This document shows, one piece after another, positions 1-8,563 of a DNA stretch of 64,000 nt. Origin of the DNA: an uncultured Pelagibacteraceae bacterium (GTDB taxonomy: Bacteria; Pseudomonadota; Alphaproteobacteria; Pelagibacterales; Pelagibacteraceae); contig CACNTN010000002.1 of assembly GCA_902623395.1 (NCBI GenBank), positions 1 through 64,000 on the forward strand, in the 5' to 3' direction. The notes beneath the pieces are model-generated. The model had not been told where the DNA came from, did not search any database, and saw nothing but the letters and a program-made list of their open reading frames with translations. Each line of letters opens with the position of its first letter. The first letter of the stretch is position 1. Made by a program: the position numbers and the translations under genes.

Positions 1-252
1 AATATACTTTTTTTTATTAAAAAAATATTTTATTCCTTTTACAATTGAAGCCTCGTAACCTAATCTTTTTAGATTACTTATGTGCTTGATATCATTTTTC
101 CTTAATATATTTTGAGTACCATCTTTTGAATAATCATTAACTACACATATATCCGCAATTAATGAAGTTTTTTTTGCCACAAGTTTAATAGTTTCAAATT
201 CATTATGAGCCGGTATAACAATTCCTAGATCCTTAATTTTTTTTATTTTCAT
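1..252 (-). CDS. Glycosyltransferase family 2, N-terminal part
   Basis: This is the first 84 codons of a gene that runs off the left edge. The start is ATG at 252-250. The protein shows the GT-A opening GIVIPAHNEFETIK (about residues 10-23) and VVNDYSKDGT (about 43-52), whose Asp-containing loop binds the nucleotide and metal in family 2 transferases. It follows the NeuB-like gene by 17 bases, so it is probably the last-transcribed part of the same minus-strand operon and may add the sugar made there. The acceptor and donor cannot be read from this fragment. Confidence 0.75.
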   Translation of the reverse strand, partial: MKIKKIKDLGIVIPAHNEFETIKLVAKKTSLIADICVVNDYSKDGTQNILRKNDIKHISNLKRLGYEASIVKGIKYFFNKKKYI

Positions 253-269
253 TTTTAAAAAGTCTTAAA

Positions 270-1334
270 TTAAGAAATTGTTTTAAGAGTAATTATATCA
301 CCTTTAAGAATATTTCTTTTTGCTTTTCTCTCAATCACAGCCTTTTTTTTAAATGGAGGTAGAGCATTTTTTGGGCAAGGCCTTAAACATATCAGATCTT
401 TTGCGCTGATAACCTCTCCTTTTTTTATAAATCTATTTGCTCTAATCGCTCTTCTCTGAACTAATACACTTTGTTTTTCGTTTGGCTCTATTCTTTTAAT
501 TCCATCACCTAAACTTTTTTCAAGATTTCTTGTTTCTAAAACCATATCTTTCCAGGTTTTGGGATTCATTGAAAAAGGGTGATCTGGACCAATTCTAGAG
601 TTATCATCGGTAAAATGTTTCTCAATCACTCTAGCTCCTAATGTAACAGCAGCCAAAACTGATGTATGGCCATTAGTATGATCGCTTAATCCCAGAATAA
701 CTTTATTTTTAAACATTTTTTTGTAAGTTTTAAGCACGTTTATATTTAAAAAATTAAAATTATTTTTTTCAGCTGTATAGTTAGTATTACATTGCATTAA
801 GCATATTTTTTTATTTTTCTTGTATAAAATATTGAAAGCTTTTTTAACTTCATTAATTTCACTAGCACCGGTAGCTAAAAAAACCGGCTTTTTCTTTTTT
901 GCAATTCTTTCAATAATTTCATGCCAACTTATATCACCTGAACCAATTTTATAAGCCTGCATATGTTTGTTAAGTTGATCGACATAATCTAAATCATAAG
1001 GTGCACTAAAAAAATCAATTTTATATTTCTTACACTCTTTTTTTAATTCGTTAGTCCAGGCAGGATTTAAACTTGCCTCCTTATAAACTTGAAAAACAGA
1101 TTTTTTCCATTTATTTTGATGTGTAAGTTTTCCTATTTTTTTGAACCCGAAATCGCTTACAATTGTTTCAGCTTTAAAATGTTGAAATTTTGCTGCATTT
1201 GCACCTGCTTTTGCACATAATCTAATTAATTTTTTTGCTCTAGACAACGATCCATCATGATTGGCGGATATATCTGCAATAAAATAAGTAGGATAATTTT
1301 CTCCGATAAAGCTATTATTAATTTTAAAGTTCAT
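270..1334 (-). CDS. NeuB/PseI-family nonulosonate synthase (copy 1)
   Basis: The enzyme is predicted to condense phosphoenolpyruvate with an N-acyl hexosamine to a nine-carbon keto acid. At 354 residues it has the normal two-part layout: a TIM barrel (about 1-280) with ANHDG (24-28), KFQ (49-51), SDHT (217-220), EKHFTDD (238-244) and GPDH (249-252), and a SAF/antifreeze-like lid (about 293-354). It abuts the aminotransferase gene upstream with no gap. The ANHDG form is closer to pseudaminate synthases than to the sialate type, but the substrate is inferred only. It is one of three NeuB-like proteins in this island. Confidence 0.85.
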   Translation of the reverse strand: MNFKINNSFIGENYPTYFIADISANHDGSLSRAKKLIRLCAKAGANAAKFQHFKAETIVSDFGFKKIGKLTHQNKWKKSVFQVYKEASLNPAWTNELKKECKKYKIDFFSAPYDLDYVDQLNKHMQAYKIGSGDISWHEIIERIAKKKKPVFLATGASEINEVKKAFNILYKKNKKICLMQCNTNYTAEKNNFNFLNINVLKTYKKMFKNKVILGLSDHTNGHTSVLAAVTLGARVIEKHFTDDNSRIGPDHPFSMNPKTWKDMVLETRNLEKSLGDGIKRIEPNEKQSVLVQRRAIRANRFIKKGEVISAKDLICLRPCPKNALPPFKKKAVIERKAKRNILKGDIITLKTIS

Positions 1335-2648
1335 TTAGTTAAGTCTATAAAATCCTTGAAAAGCTTCCTTCAAACTAATTTTCTTTCTTTTTGAATTATT
1401 GATCTCTGAAATCATCTTAAAAACTTTATCTAAAGCTCTTTCGTATTTTTTTAGAATAGTATTATTATGACATATAGAGATCATAACAGAATTACTGGCT
1501 AAAAATCCTAATTTAAGCATTTGATAAGTTAAAAAACTTTTAAAATAGTTATTTTGATTATTATCAAAATTAAAGCTACAAATTGAGTCAATGCCAAAAA
1601 TTTTTATTTTTATTCCATGTTTTTTTGCTATTCTATTCCAAATAAATTTAACTTTCTTCCCTTGATTTTTTACAGTTTCCCAGGTTTTATTTTTTTCCAT
1701 AAATCTTATAGTTTCTAAAGCAGCTGTTGGTCCAGACCTTTCAGACCAAAATGTACTTGAAATAAAAGATTGATCAGCCTTTTTCATAATTCTTTTTTTT
1801 CCAAGAACAGATGTAATCGCATAACCGTTTCCAATCGCTTTACCAAAAATCACCATATCAGGCACAACTTTGAAATGTTTGTGTATTCCACCAAAAGATT
1901 GACGAAAACCAGTAGTGCATTCATCAAAAATTAAAATAGCTTTGTATCTGTTAGCCAACTTCCTGACTTTTTGTAAAAAATTATTTTTAGGTTGGATATT
2001 TCTTATTACTTCCATTTTAATAATCCTAATTTTCTTTACTTTTAAAAGATATTCTAAACGATTAAAATCATTATACTCAAAAGTATATACTGTATTAGTT
2101 AACTCCTTAGGAACACCATCATTTTTCAATCCTTTTAAAAGAAATTTTTTCATTGAATTTTTTTTACTCAGATTTGCAGATAAGTACCAATCATGCCATC
2201 CATGATATCCACATATCGCTATTTTTGATTGTTTTGTGAATGCTCTAGCTATTCTTATAGCAATAGCATTCGCTTCTCCTCCTGACCTAGCAAATTTAAC
2301 TTTTGAAGCCCATGGATGAATAGTTTTTAACTTTCTTGCTAAATATACCTCTTCCGGACAATTTAGTGTTGTCATATTCCCTTTTTTTAAATTTTTAACA
2401 ACAGCATTGTCAATTTTTTTATTAGCGTATCCTAATACATTAGTACCAACGCCCATTAAAGACATATCTATATACTTCTTATTTGTAAGATCCCAAACAA
2501 AACAACCTTTAGCTTTAGAAAAATATGCTGGCCAAAAAATAGGAAGAAAATTCTCAGGTCTTTTTGAAAAAAGACTATTTCCTCCAAGTATTAGCTTTTT
2601 TGCCTCATTCCAAAGAATATTATTTTTATTTTTTTTTATCTTTTCCAT
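1335..2648 (-). CDS. Class III (GSA-like) PLP aminotransferase
   Basis: This 437-residue protein belongs to the glutamate-1-semialdehyde aminomutase/class III aminotransferase fold. Visible features are RSGGEANAIA (about 121-130), the PLP-ring Asp in FDE (241-243) and the Schiff-base lysine K270 in IFGKAIGNG. Lying between a cytidylyltransferase and a NeuB-like gene, it is more likely to aminate a keto-sugar or keto acid than to act in heme synthesis. Members of this family recur in nonulosonate-like clusters. The gene overlaps the upstream cytidylyltransferase gene by 13 bases and abuts the next gene, so it is translationally coupled. Confidence 0.8.
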   Translation of the reverse strand: MEKIKKNKNNILWNEAKKLILGGNSLFSKRPENFLPIFWPAYFSKAKGCFVWDLTNKKYIDMSLMGVGTNVLGYANKKIDNAVVKNLKKGNMTTLNCPEEVYLARKLKTIHPWASKVKFARSGGEANAIAIRIARAFTKQSKIAICGYHGWHDWYLSANLSKKNSMKKFLLKGLKNDGVPKELTNTVYTFEYNDFNRLEYLLKVKKIRIIKMEVIRNIQPKNNFLQKVRKLANRYKAILIFDECTTGFRQSFGGIHKHFKVVPDMVIFGKAIGNGYAITSVLGKKRIMKKADQSFISSTFWSERSGPTAALETIRFMEKNKTWETVKNQGKKVKFIWNRIAKKHGIKIKIFGIDSICSFNFDNNQNNYFKSFLTYQMLKLGFLASNSVMISICHNNTILKKYERALDKVFKMISEINNSKRKKISLKEAFQGFYRLN

Positions 2649-3391
2649 TTGTACATTGAGTTATAACCTTTTGCGCAAAAAGGTTTAATTAATTTTTTTA
2701 AGTGCGGTTTTGAGTTAATAAATTTGATAATATTAGGAAGATCGTAGTATTTATTTTTAAATTTTTTATAAACTTGTTTACACAAAATTAAATCTTCAGG
2801 ATTATCTACAGTTAATCTTATATCAATTCTAAATAATTTCTTTTGTGGAAATATTCTTTTAATTTTAAATTTTTTAATATTCTCTCTCATGAAAAGTGTA
2901 CATAATTCAGACCTATGCTTAGCTTTGCCTAGTACATAGGATTTCTGTAATGCCTTAATATTAATTATTTCATAGCCACAACCATCAATTATATTATCTA
3001 AAAATGTTCCATCAAAATTATTTTTCAAGTGAGTTTTCCAATTTTTATCTAAATCAACTAAATATGGAAAAGGAGATTCTGAAGTTATCCTAAGAATATC
3101 TGTAGCCTTAATTTTTTTAGCACATTTAATTAATCTTGAGAGAACATCTTTATCATTACCTAAAACATAATTAATACGATATTTTTTTGCTATATCAATA
3201 TAATCTTTATTTTCGGGTTTATCCGAGATTGCCAACGCTATCTCATTTACTTCTTTATGTCTTTTTAAGTTTTTAATTAAAAAATCAATGATTTTAACAC
3301 GGCCACGAAGATCTAAATTCTGCAGTGGTTTTGCGTAAAGTCTATTACTTTTGTTTCTACATGCAAGAATAGCTGCCAATTTTCTTTTCAT
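2636..3391 (-). CDS. SpsF/NeuA-like cytidylyltransferase
   Basis: A 251-residue GT-A nucleotidyltransferase of the CMP-sugar synthetase/SpsF group. The N-terminus AAILACRNKSNRLYAKPL keeps the Arg-x-x-Ser-x-Arg-Leu-x-x-Lys-Pro-Leu phosphate-binding signature, and RITSESPFP marks the sugar/metal region. It would activate the 3-deoxy acid made by the neighbouring NeuB-like enzyme as a CMP-sugar. It overlaps the upstream neuB-like gene by 4 bases. The specificity is inferred from neighbours only. Confidence 0.8.
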   Translation of the reverse strand: MKRKLAAILACRNKSNRLYAKPLQNLDLRGRVKIIDFLIKNLKRHKEVNEIALAISDKPENKDYIDIAKKYRINYVLGNDKDVLSRLIKCAKKIKATDILRITSESPFPYLVDLDKNWKTHLKNNFDGTFLDNIIDGCGYEIINIKALQKSYVLGKAKHRSELCTLFMRENIKKFKIKRIFPQKKLFRIDIRLTVDNPEDLILCKQVYKKFKNKYYDLPNIIKFINSKPHLKKLIKPFCAKGYNSMYKWKR

Positions 3392-4401
3392 TTAATGTGA
3401 TCTTTTGTTAAAACTGAATTATTGTGTAAGTCTTTTTTTAAAATTTTATTTTTAATTTCTGACAAGTTTTTAATAGCTTTTTTATTAGGAGATCTAATAA
3501 ATAAAAAATGGTTTTGGTTTAGCTTAGTACCTTTTTTAATAAATTTTTTTGAAATAAAGTTTCTTTCGACATTAAGTCTATATTTTTCTTCTTCTTTACT
3601 TAAATATATCTCTTTTGAATTAAGTTTATCAATATAACCGAACGATTCATCTGCAACTAATAAACTTAATTTGAGTTTTTTAAACTCACTTGGAAAATAA
3701 GCTGACTCATGATCTTCTAATTTTTTGTAGTAGGGAATAGTTAAATGTTTTTCAATATATTTTGCTCCAGCTCCAACTGATAAAACCATAGAAATATTAT
3801 TTTCAGGGGTTTTTGGAAGTGAATGATCTGCAAAACCATAATTTAAATTTTTTATTTTAAATTTATTTTTTAGAAACAAGATTCTAGAAATTTGGTTTGA
3901 GTATATAGGTGTTGGATAAACTTGAAAACCAGTAAGAAAAATTATTTCTTTTTGATTTTTTAAATATTTTACCACAGTTTCAATTTCTTTAAGCTTAGCT
4001 CCACCAATACCTATAAATATCTTTTTAAATTTAAATGAACTAATTGATTTAAATAATTCGTAGTTGTTGATATCTGTTGGATGAATTTTGATTCCATCTG
4101 CATTTATTTTTTTTGCAAATTTTAAACTCTTTTTACCAAACACATCCACATAAAATTTAAGTTTATATTTTTTAGAAAAGTCTCTTATTTCTTTCCATTG
4201 TTTAAAAGTTAATTCTAATTTTTTAAAAATTTTAAAATCTTTATAATCATTAGTACAAATTTCATCTGCAAATACTAATTGAAACTTAACGGCGTCAGCT
4301 TTTCCTTTATATGAACCGACTATTAGCTTTTTTGCTATTTTAACACTTCCCTCAAAGCCCTGTGCTAGCTCTGCTATTAATTCTGTTTTTTCCTTTTTCA
4401 T
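3388..4401 (-). CDS. Divergent NeuB-like synthase (copy 2)
   Basis: This 337-residue protein has the NeuB architecture: a barrel with KADAVKFQ, GFADHS and KYIEKHLT signatures, then a C-terminal SAF-like domain beginning around ERNFISKKFIKKG. The usual N-terminal Asn-His motif is replaced (ELAQGFEGS), so the active-site entrance differs from copies 1 and 3. It may use another acceptor sugar or have lost one activity. It overlaps the cytidylyltransferase gene by 4 bases and follows the aldo/keto reductase gene by 1 base. Confidence 0.75.
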   Translation of the reverse strand: MKKEKTELIAELAQGFEGSVKIAKKLIVGSYKGKADAVKFQLVFADEICTNDYKDFKIFKKLELTFKQWKEIRDFSKKYKLKFYVDVFGKKSLKFAKKINADGIKIHPTDINNYELFKSISSFKFKKIFIGIGGAKLKEIETVVKYLKNQKEIIFLTGFQVYPTPIYSNQISRILFLKNKFKIKNLNYGFADHSLPKTPENNISMVLSVGAGAKYIEKHLTIPYYKKLEDHESAYFPSEFKKLKLSLLVADESFGYIDKLNSKEIYLSKEEEKYRLNVERNFISKKFIKKGTKLNQNHFLFIRSPNKKAIKNLSEIKNKILKKDLHNNSVLTKDHIK

Positions 4402-4402
4402 A

Positions 4403-5272
4403 TTATTTTTTCCACAAACTTGGGTTTACTAATTTTACATCATTTATTGGTTTAATTTTATTTAAAATTTTAATCTTGGGTTTATTTATACTTTGGAAAA
4501 AACTTGAAATTTCTTTTTCAAATTTAAAACCTATAATTATTTTATCAATGAATTTATTCTTATTAACATAGTTAAAACAAATATTGTAAATTGTTTTTTG
4601 ATTTTTATCTTTTTTAAAATGATAAAGTTTTTTTTTCCATTTTTTAAAATAACTAGGTAAATTTTTTACATCTTTAAAAAATAGACCTTGTAAGAAAATT
4701 GATCTGGCATGAATTTCAATTTTTAATTGTTTTAACTTTTTAAGGCTTCCATTAATCTCAAATCTGTTATCAAAAATATTAAATGGGAGTTGGATGATAT
4801 CAGGTTTGTAAGGTCTAAAATTTTTTAAAATTAAATTTATTTCGTTAGGATTGTAAATAGAAACTCCAATTTTTTTTATAATTTTTTGCTTTTTATAATC
4901 AATCAAAATTTTGATAGCTTCTTTTATTTTTTTAAGATGAAAGTCCTTGCTATCATGAAATAATAAACAAAATATGTTATCTGATTTTAATAAAAATAGA
5001 TTTTTATAAATTTGTTTTTTTATAAATTTTTTTAAATTTTTGTTTGGAACTTTCTTAATTGATGGAAGTTTTGATATAACATCGAATCTTGCTTTAGAAA
5101 TTAAATTCAATGTTTTTTTGTTATTTATATATTTTGGGGCAAAGTCTATGGTTTTAATTTTTTTCTTCTTAGCAAAAGCTAAAACTTTTTTAGTGTCTTT
5201 TATTAAATTTTTATTTATTAAACCGTAATTTTTATTAAAGTTTGCAGTTCCTAAAATTATTTTGTTATACAT
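4403..5272 (-). CDS. Aldo/keto reductase-like protein
   Basis: A 289-residue TIM-barrel oxidoreductase. The tetrad typical of the superfamily can be traced as Asp and Tyr in IDFAPKY, Lys in ISKLP and His in LLFHDS. The C-terminal phosphate-binding part ends in IIIGFKFEKEI, where NADPH-binding residues are expected. AKR proteins of this kind occur in SpsE/SpsF-type sugar clusters, and a role in reducing a keto-sugar intermediate fits the place. The sequence is very lysine-rich and divergent, so the reaction is not predicted. Confidence 0.75.
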   Translation of the reverse strand: MYNKIILGTANFNKNYGLINKNLIKDTKKVLAFAKKKKIKTIDFAPKYINNKKTLNLISKARFDVISKLPSIKKVPNKNLKKFIKKQIYKNLFLLKSDNIFCLLFHDSKDFHLKKIKEAIKILIDYKKQKIIKKIGVSIYNPNEINLILKNFRPYKPDIIQLPFNIFDNRFEINGSLKKLKQLKIEIHARSIFLQGLFFKDVKNLPSYFKKWKKKLYHFKKDKNQKTIYNICFNYVNKNKFIDKIIIGFKFEKEISSFFQSINKPKIKILNKIKPINDVKLVNPSLWKK

Positions 5273-5273
5273 T

Positions 5274-5990
5274 TTAACCTAAATATTTTACGTATTTTAA
5301 ATCTTTTGATTTTTTTATTTCGAGAGCTTCTTTTTTGTTAATTTCGAAACCTATGCAAGAATTAGTATCAACAATAAATTTATTATAAACTTTTTTTTTC
5401 ATTAATTTATAAATGTATTTGTACTTTGAAACTCTAAGTGCGCAAGATGCATAACTTACTAAAGGTAAAGCTCTGGTTTTTTCAGTTTTTGTAAATATAG
5501 TATTTTTAAATTTAACAACATCGAACTTTATTAATTTGTTTGTTTCATCAATTATTTGGCATGGATGCTGATTGAAAGAAGAATAATAAGTATTTAGAGA
5601 ATTTACTTTATTTCTTAAAATAATTTTTTTACATGCTTTAATTATAGTATCTTTTCTTAGAAATAAATTTTGCATAGGAGATACGGCAATATAATTATTA
5701 ATTGAAATTTCGTTTTTAATTTTTTCCAAACCCTTACAGATAGAAAATAGCATTGTTTTTTTTTGACTCATAGTGTCATGGATAAATATACTTTTTGCTC
5801 TTGTAGAACTTGATATCTTAATTATATTTCTTGAATTAGATATTACATAAACTGGTCCTAAATTTGTGCTTAATAATGAATTAATTTTATGAACAAGCAA
5901 ATATTTTTTTTTATATTTAATAAAATTTTTCTTATCTTTTTTATCAGAAATACTCGCTGGAATAATGAAAACTATTTTTTTTTTTTTCAT
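5274..5990 (-). CDS. Divergent cytidylyltransferase-like protein
   Basis: A 238-residue protein whose overall pattern (VFIIPAS start, VYVISNSR strand, YIAVSPMQNLFLR) resembles CMP-nonulosonate synthetases. The Arg-x-Gly-Ser-Lys loop that binds CTP is not recognisable at the N-terminus, where PASISDKKDKKN stands instead. It may be an inactive or repurposed paralogue. A run of thirteen A residues (coding strand, 5987-5975) directly follows the ATG. It abuts the FAD oxidoreductase gene upstream and the aldo/keto reductase gene downstream. Confidence 0.6.
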   Translation of the reverse strand: MKKKKIVFIIPASISDKKDKKNFIKYKKKYLLVHKINSLLSTNLGPVYVISNSRNIIKISSSTRAKSIFIHDTMSQKKTMLFSICKGLEKIKNEISINNYIAVSPMQNLFLRKDTIIKACKKIILRNKVNSLNTYYSSFNQHPCQIIDETNKLIKFDVVKFKNTIFTKTEKTRALPLVSYASCALRVSKYKYIYKLMKKKVYNKFIVDTNSCIGFEINKKEALEIKKSKDLKYVKYLG

Positions 5991-5991
5991 T

Positions 5992-7242
5992 TCATTTAGC
6001 TAAATTCAAAAACTTCTCTGAAAATTTCCATTGTTTTGACATATTGATTGGTCCAAGGAAAAAGTTGTAAAATGTTTTATCTTTTATTTTTTTTAATTTT
6101 TTGATTACTTCGTTTCGAAATAAGTTAATAAATTTTATATCTGGGTAAAAAACTTTTCTGGTAATTTTTGAATCTAGTATTTTTATATCTCTTTTTTTTA
6201 TCAAAGGGTTTATTTTTTTTAATTCATTAAAAAAGTTATTTTTAAGATTTATATTTTTTAAATCATTTGGATTAGAGAGTATTAATTCTGCTTGTAACAA
6301 CTGATCTTTGCTTTTCACAAAATTATTTGTGTTTGTAATTCTTCCTAGAGCCGGAAATTTAGAGGAACAAAAAATAATTTCTGTAAATTCTTTAGTTTTG
6401 TATTTTTTTGGAAGTTTTATTAGCACGTTTGCAAGAAATTTGTAATTTTTAGTGATTTCTTTCTTAAGTTTGTTATTAGCTAAAAAAAAGGGCGGAAGAC
6501 AGATAAAGACTTGTCCGGCATTTAAGAAATTTTTATTTGTCGTTTTTAATTTTTTATTTTCTGAAAAAATTCCTGTATTTAAAGCTAATTTTATATTTTT
6601 TCTTTTTTTAAAAAAATTATTAAAATCTTTTCTTAAACTTTCAACTCTACCTGATGATGTAATGGCAAAAGAGGGTATTACTTTTCCTGATCTAACTTTA
6701 TTTCTAAAAATCTCACCTTCATCATTAGAATCAAATACATATTCTTTAGGAAAAAACCACGGTATGAAAAAATGTGCTACATTTTTAAATTCTGTATTAT
6801 ATCTTTTAGCTACTTTAAGAATAATCTTTTTAAAATTAGGTGAAACACTTTTAAAAAAGTGATCATAAAATTTAGTTTTTAATTTTTCTTTTTTATAAAA
6901 CTTTTTTAATTCTTGTGGGTAATTTTTTAAAGACTGATGTTCGGCTATATAATGTTTTTGAATAATCTGTTTTCTTATATTTGGAAAAAATTTAATCTTT
7001 ACTTTAATTTTATTTTTTAAAAAATTTACTAATTCTTTTGCACGAGGTAATTCAATAGAGTGAAATCCATTATTTAATTGATATTTTTGTAATTTAACAC
7101 TTTCAAAAGATTGCAATATTTTTGAACCAGCATCATATATCACTATTTTTTTTTCAGGAAATTTGATTGAGAGCTTTGCTGCGGTTAAGCATCCATATAA
7201 GTTTGCACCAATCACCGCTATTAAATTTTTATTTCCATTCAT
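5992..7242 (-). CDS. FAD/NAD-binding oxidoreductase
   Basis: This 416-residue protein begins with a Rossmann dinucleotide site, IAVIGANLYGCLTAAKL (about 8-24), followed by an acidic strand end (IVIYDAG) as in FAD-dependent amine oxidase-like enzymes. It overlaps the radical SAM gene by 14 bases, a coupling that suggests the two act in one step or on consecutive intermediates. No membrane segment or signal peptide is evident. The substrate is unknown. A related oxidoreductase might oxidise a sugar hydroxyl or amine before NeuB-type condensation. Confidence 0.65.
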   Translation of the reverse strand: MNGNKNLIAVIGANLYGCLTAAKLSIKFPEKKIVIYDAGSKILQSFESVKLQKYQLNNGFHSIELPRAKELVNFLKNKIKVKIKFFPNIRKQIIQKHYIAEHQSLKNYPQELKKFYKKEKLKTKFYDHFFKSVSPNFKKIILKVAKRYNTEFKNVAHFFIPWFFPKEYVFDSNDEGEIFRNKVRSGKVIPSFAITSSGRVESLRKDFNNFFKKRKNIKLALNTGIFSENKKLKTTNKNFLNAGQVFICLPPFFLANNKLKKEITKNYKFLANVLIKLPKKYKTKEFTEIIFCSSKFPALGRITNTNNFVKSKDQLLQAELILSNPNDLKNINLKNNFFNELKKINPLIKKRDIKILDSKITRKVFYPDIKFINLFRNEVIKKLKKIKDKTFYNFFLGPINMSKQWKFSEKFLNLAK

Positions 7243-8563
7243 AAATATTTTGATACGTACAATTTTTACAAATAGCTAATTTTTCAGCTTCATTAGAGAT
7301 TTGTTTTTTTCTTACTTCGTCTATTTCTTCGCCAAACCAAATTTGTTTTAGATCTTGAACATTTTTATCTAAATTAGGGTTAAAATTATCCGGCATCTTA
7401 GCTTGACTCATTAATTCAAAACCTTTTTTCTTATCCTTAATTCTGTCAAATACTTGCTTATAATCTTTAATATTTTTAAAACCTTTAGCATCCGCGTAAC
7501 CTACTGGATGTTTCGCGCCCCAATCCATACAACACATTGCAACTTTTCCCTCATATGTAACCATTAATCTTTGGTAAGGCTGTTCACAAGGTAGTCGTTT
7601 TTTTGAAACTTTAATTTCTCCATCGATACTTCTTGAGTAAGGAGTGTTAGAAGGTAAATTGAATTTTTTTAATTTTTCATTATAAATTTTTTTTTCTTTT
7701 TCAGTAAGTTTGTCAAAATCACCACCTCTTTCAGTATAAGAAATGACACTAACGTCATCAACGATAGGATTAAACATCTTAAAGAAACTATCTACTTCAT
7801 TTACAGTTTCATGAGTAATTATCATCTGAATTTTTGTATAAGGAAATTTTGAATTTAATTTTTGTTTAACTTCCTTAAATTTTTTTATGTTTGAATAAAC
7901 AGCTTCAAATTTATTCTTTTTAAATCTACCAGGTCTCATTTTTTCATAGGTTTTTTTCGTTCCACCATCGAAAGAGTAGATTATATAGTCGAGACCAGAA
8001 TTAATTAGTTCTTTCGATTTTTCCTCAGTAAGATGAGTGGCATTAGTATTTATTATAGTATCTATTATTCCCCTTTTTTTTGCATAATCTATGAATTTAG
8101 AAATTTTTGGGTGGAGTAAAGGCTCTCCTCTCCAATTAAATTTTATACTTGGTACTCCCATTTCAGATGCTTGATCAATTAGTTTAAAACAAAATTTTTC
8201 ATCTATTATTTTATCGGGTGTAACTATAGCTTCTCTAAAACAGAAAGGACAAGCAAGATCGCAAAAAGCAGAAACTTCAATATCAATAGACAAGGGAGTG
8301 ATATTTTTTTTTTTAAGATCGTTAGATAATAGTTTTTTTTCAACACATCCATTAGGCTGATCAATCCAATTATCTCTATAATCTTTAAATTTAGAGAGAA
8401 AATAATCTATTTTTTTTTGCTTATTATAATTATACGCTTTATTGTATTTCATATTATTTTTCATGTATGAAATTCTATCAATAAAGTTTTCATTTTTTCT
8501 TAAGATAGTTGAATTTTTTAGTGCTTGATTTACTTCTTTAATTAATTTTTTTTCTTTACTCAT
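7229..8563 (-). CDS. Radical SAM/SPASM enzyme (copy 1)
   Basis: A 444-residue protein with the [4Fe-4S]-SAM motif C101-x3-C105-x2-C108 (CDLACPFC) and a C-terminal SPASM region with CCMDWG and a closing CKNC pair, which would hold auxiliary clusters. Family members catalyse radical oxidations, epimerisations or eliminations on sugars, peptides and other substrates. Its place, overlapping pseB by one base and the FAD oxidoreductase by 14, argues for action on a UDP-GlcNAc-derived sugar. A run of eleven T (plus strand) lies at 8304-8314. The exact reaction is unknown. Confidence 0.8.
   Translation of the reverse strand: MSKEKKLIKEVNQALKNSTILRKNENFIDRISYMKNNMKYNKAYNYNKQKKIDYFLSKFKDYRDNWIDQPNGCVEKKLLSNDLKKKNITPLSIDIEVSAFCDLACPFCFREAIVTPDKIIDEKFCFKLIDQASEMGVPSIKFNWRGEPLLHPKISKFIDYAKKRGIIDTIINTNATHLTEEKSKELINSGLDYIIYSFDGGTKKTYEKMRPGRFKKNKFEAVYSNIKKFKEVKQKLNSKFPYTKIQMIITHETVNEVDSFFKMFNPIVDDVSVISYTERGGDFDKLTEKEKKIYNEKLKKFNLPSNTPYSRSIDGEIKVSKKRLPCEQPYQRLMVTYEGKVAMCCMDWGAKHPVGYADAKGFKNIKDYKQVFDRIKDKKKGFELMSQAKMPDNFNPNLDKNVQDLKQIWFGEEIDEVRKKQISNEAEKLAICKNCTYQNIYEWK

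Noticed and set aside
1915-2205. Open frame on the plus strand opposite the aminotransferase gene
   Set aside because: It is the complement of a well-supported gene and shows no family features; many similar shadow frames were left out.
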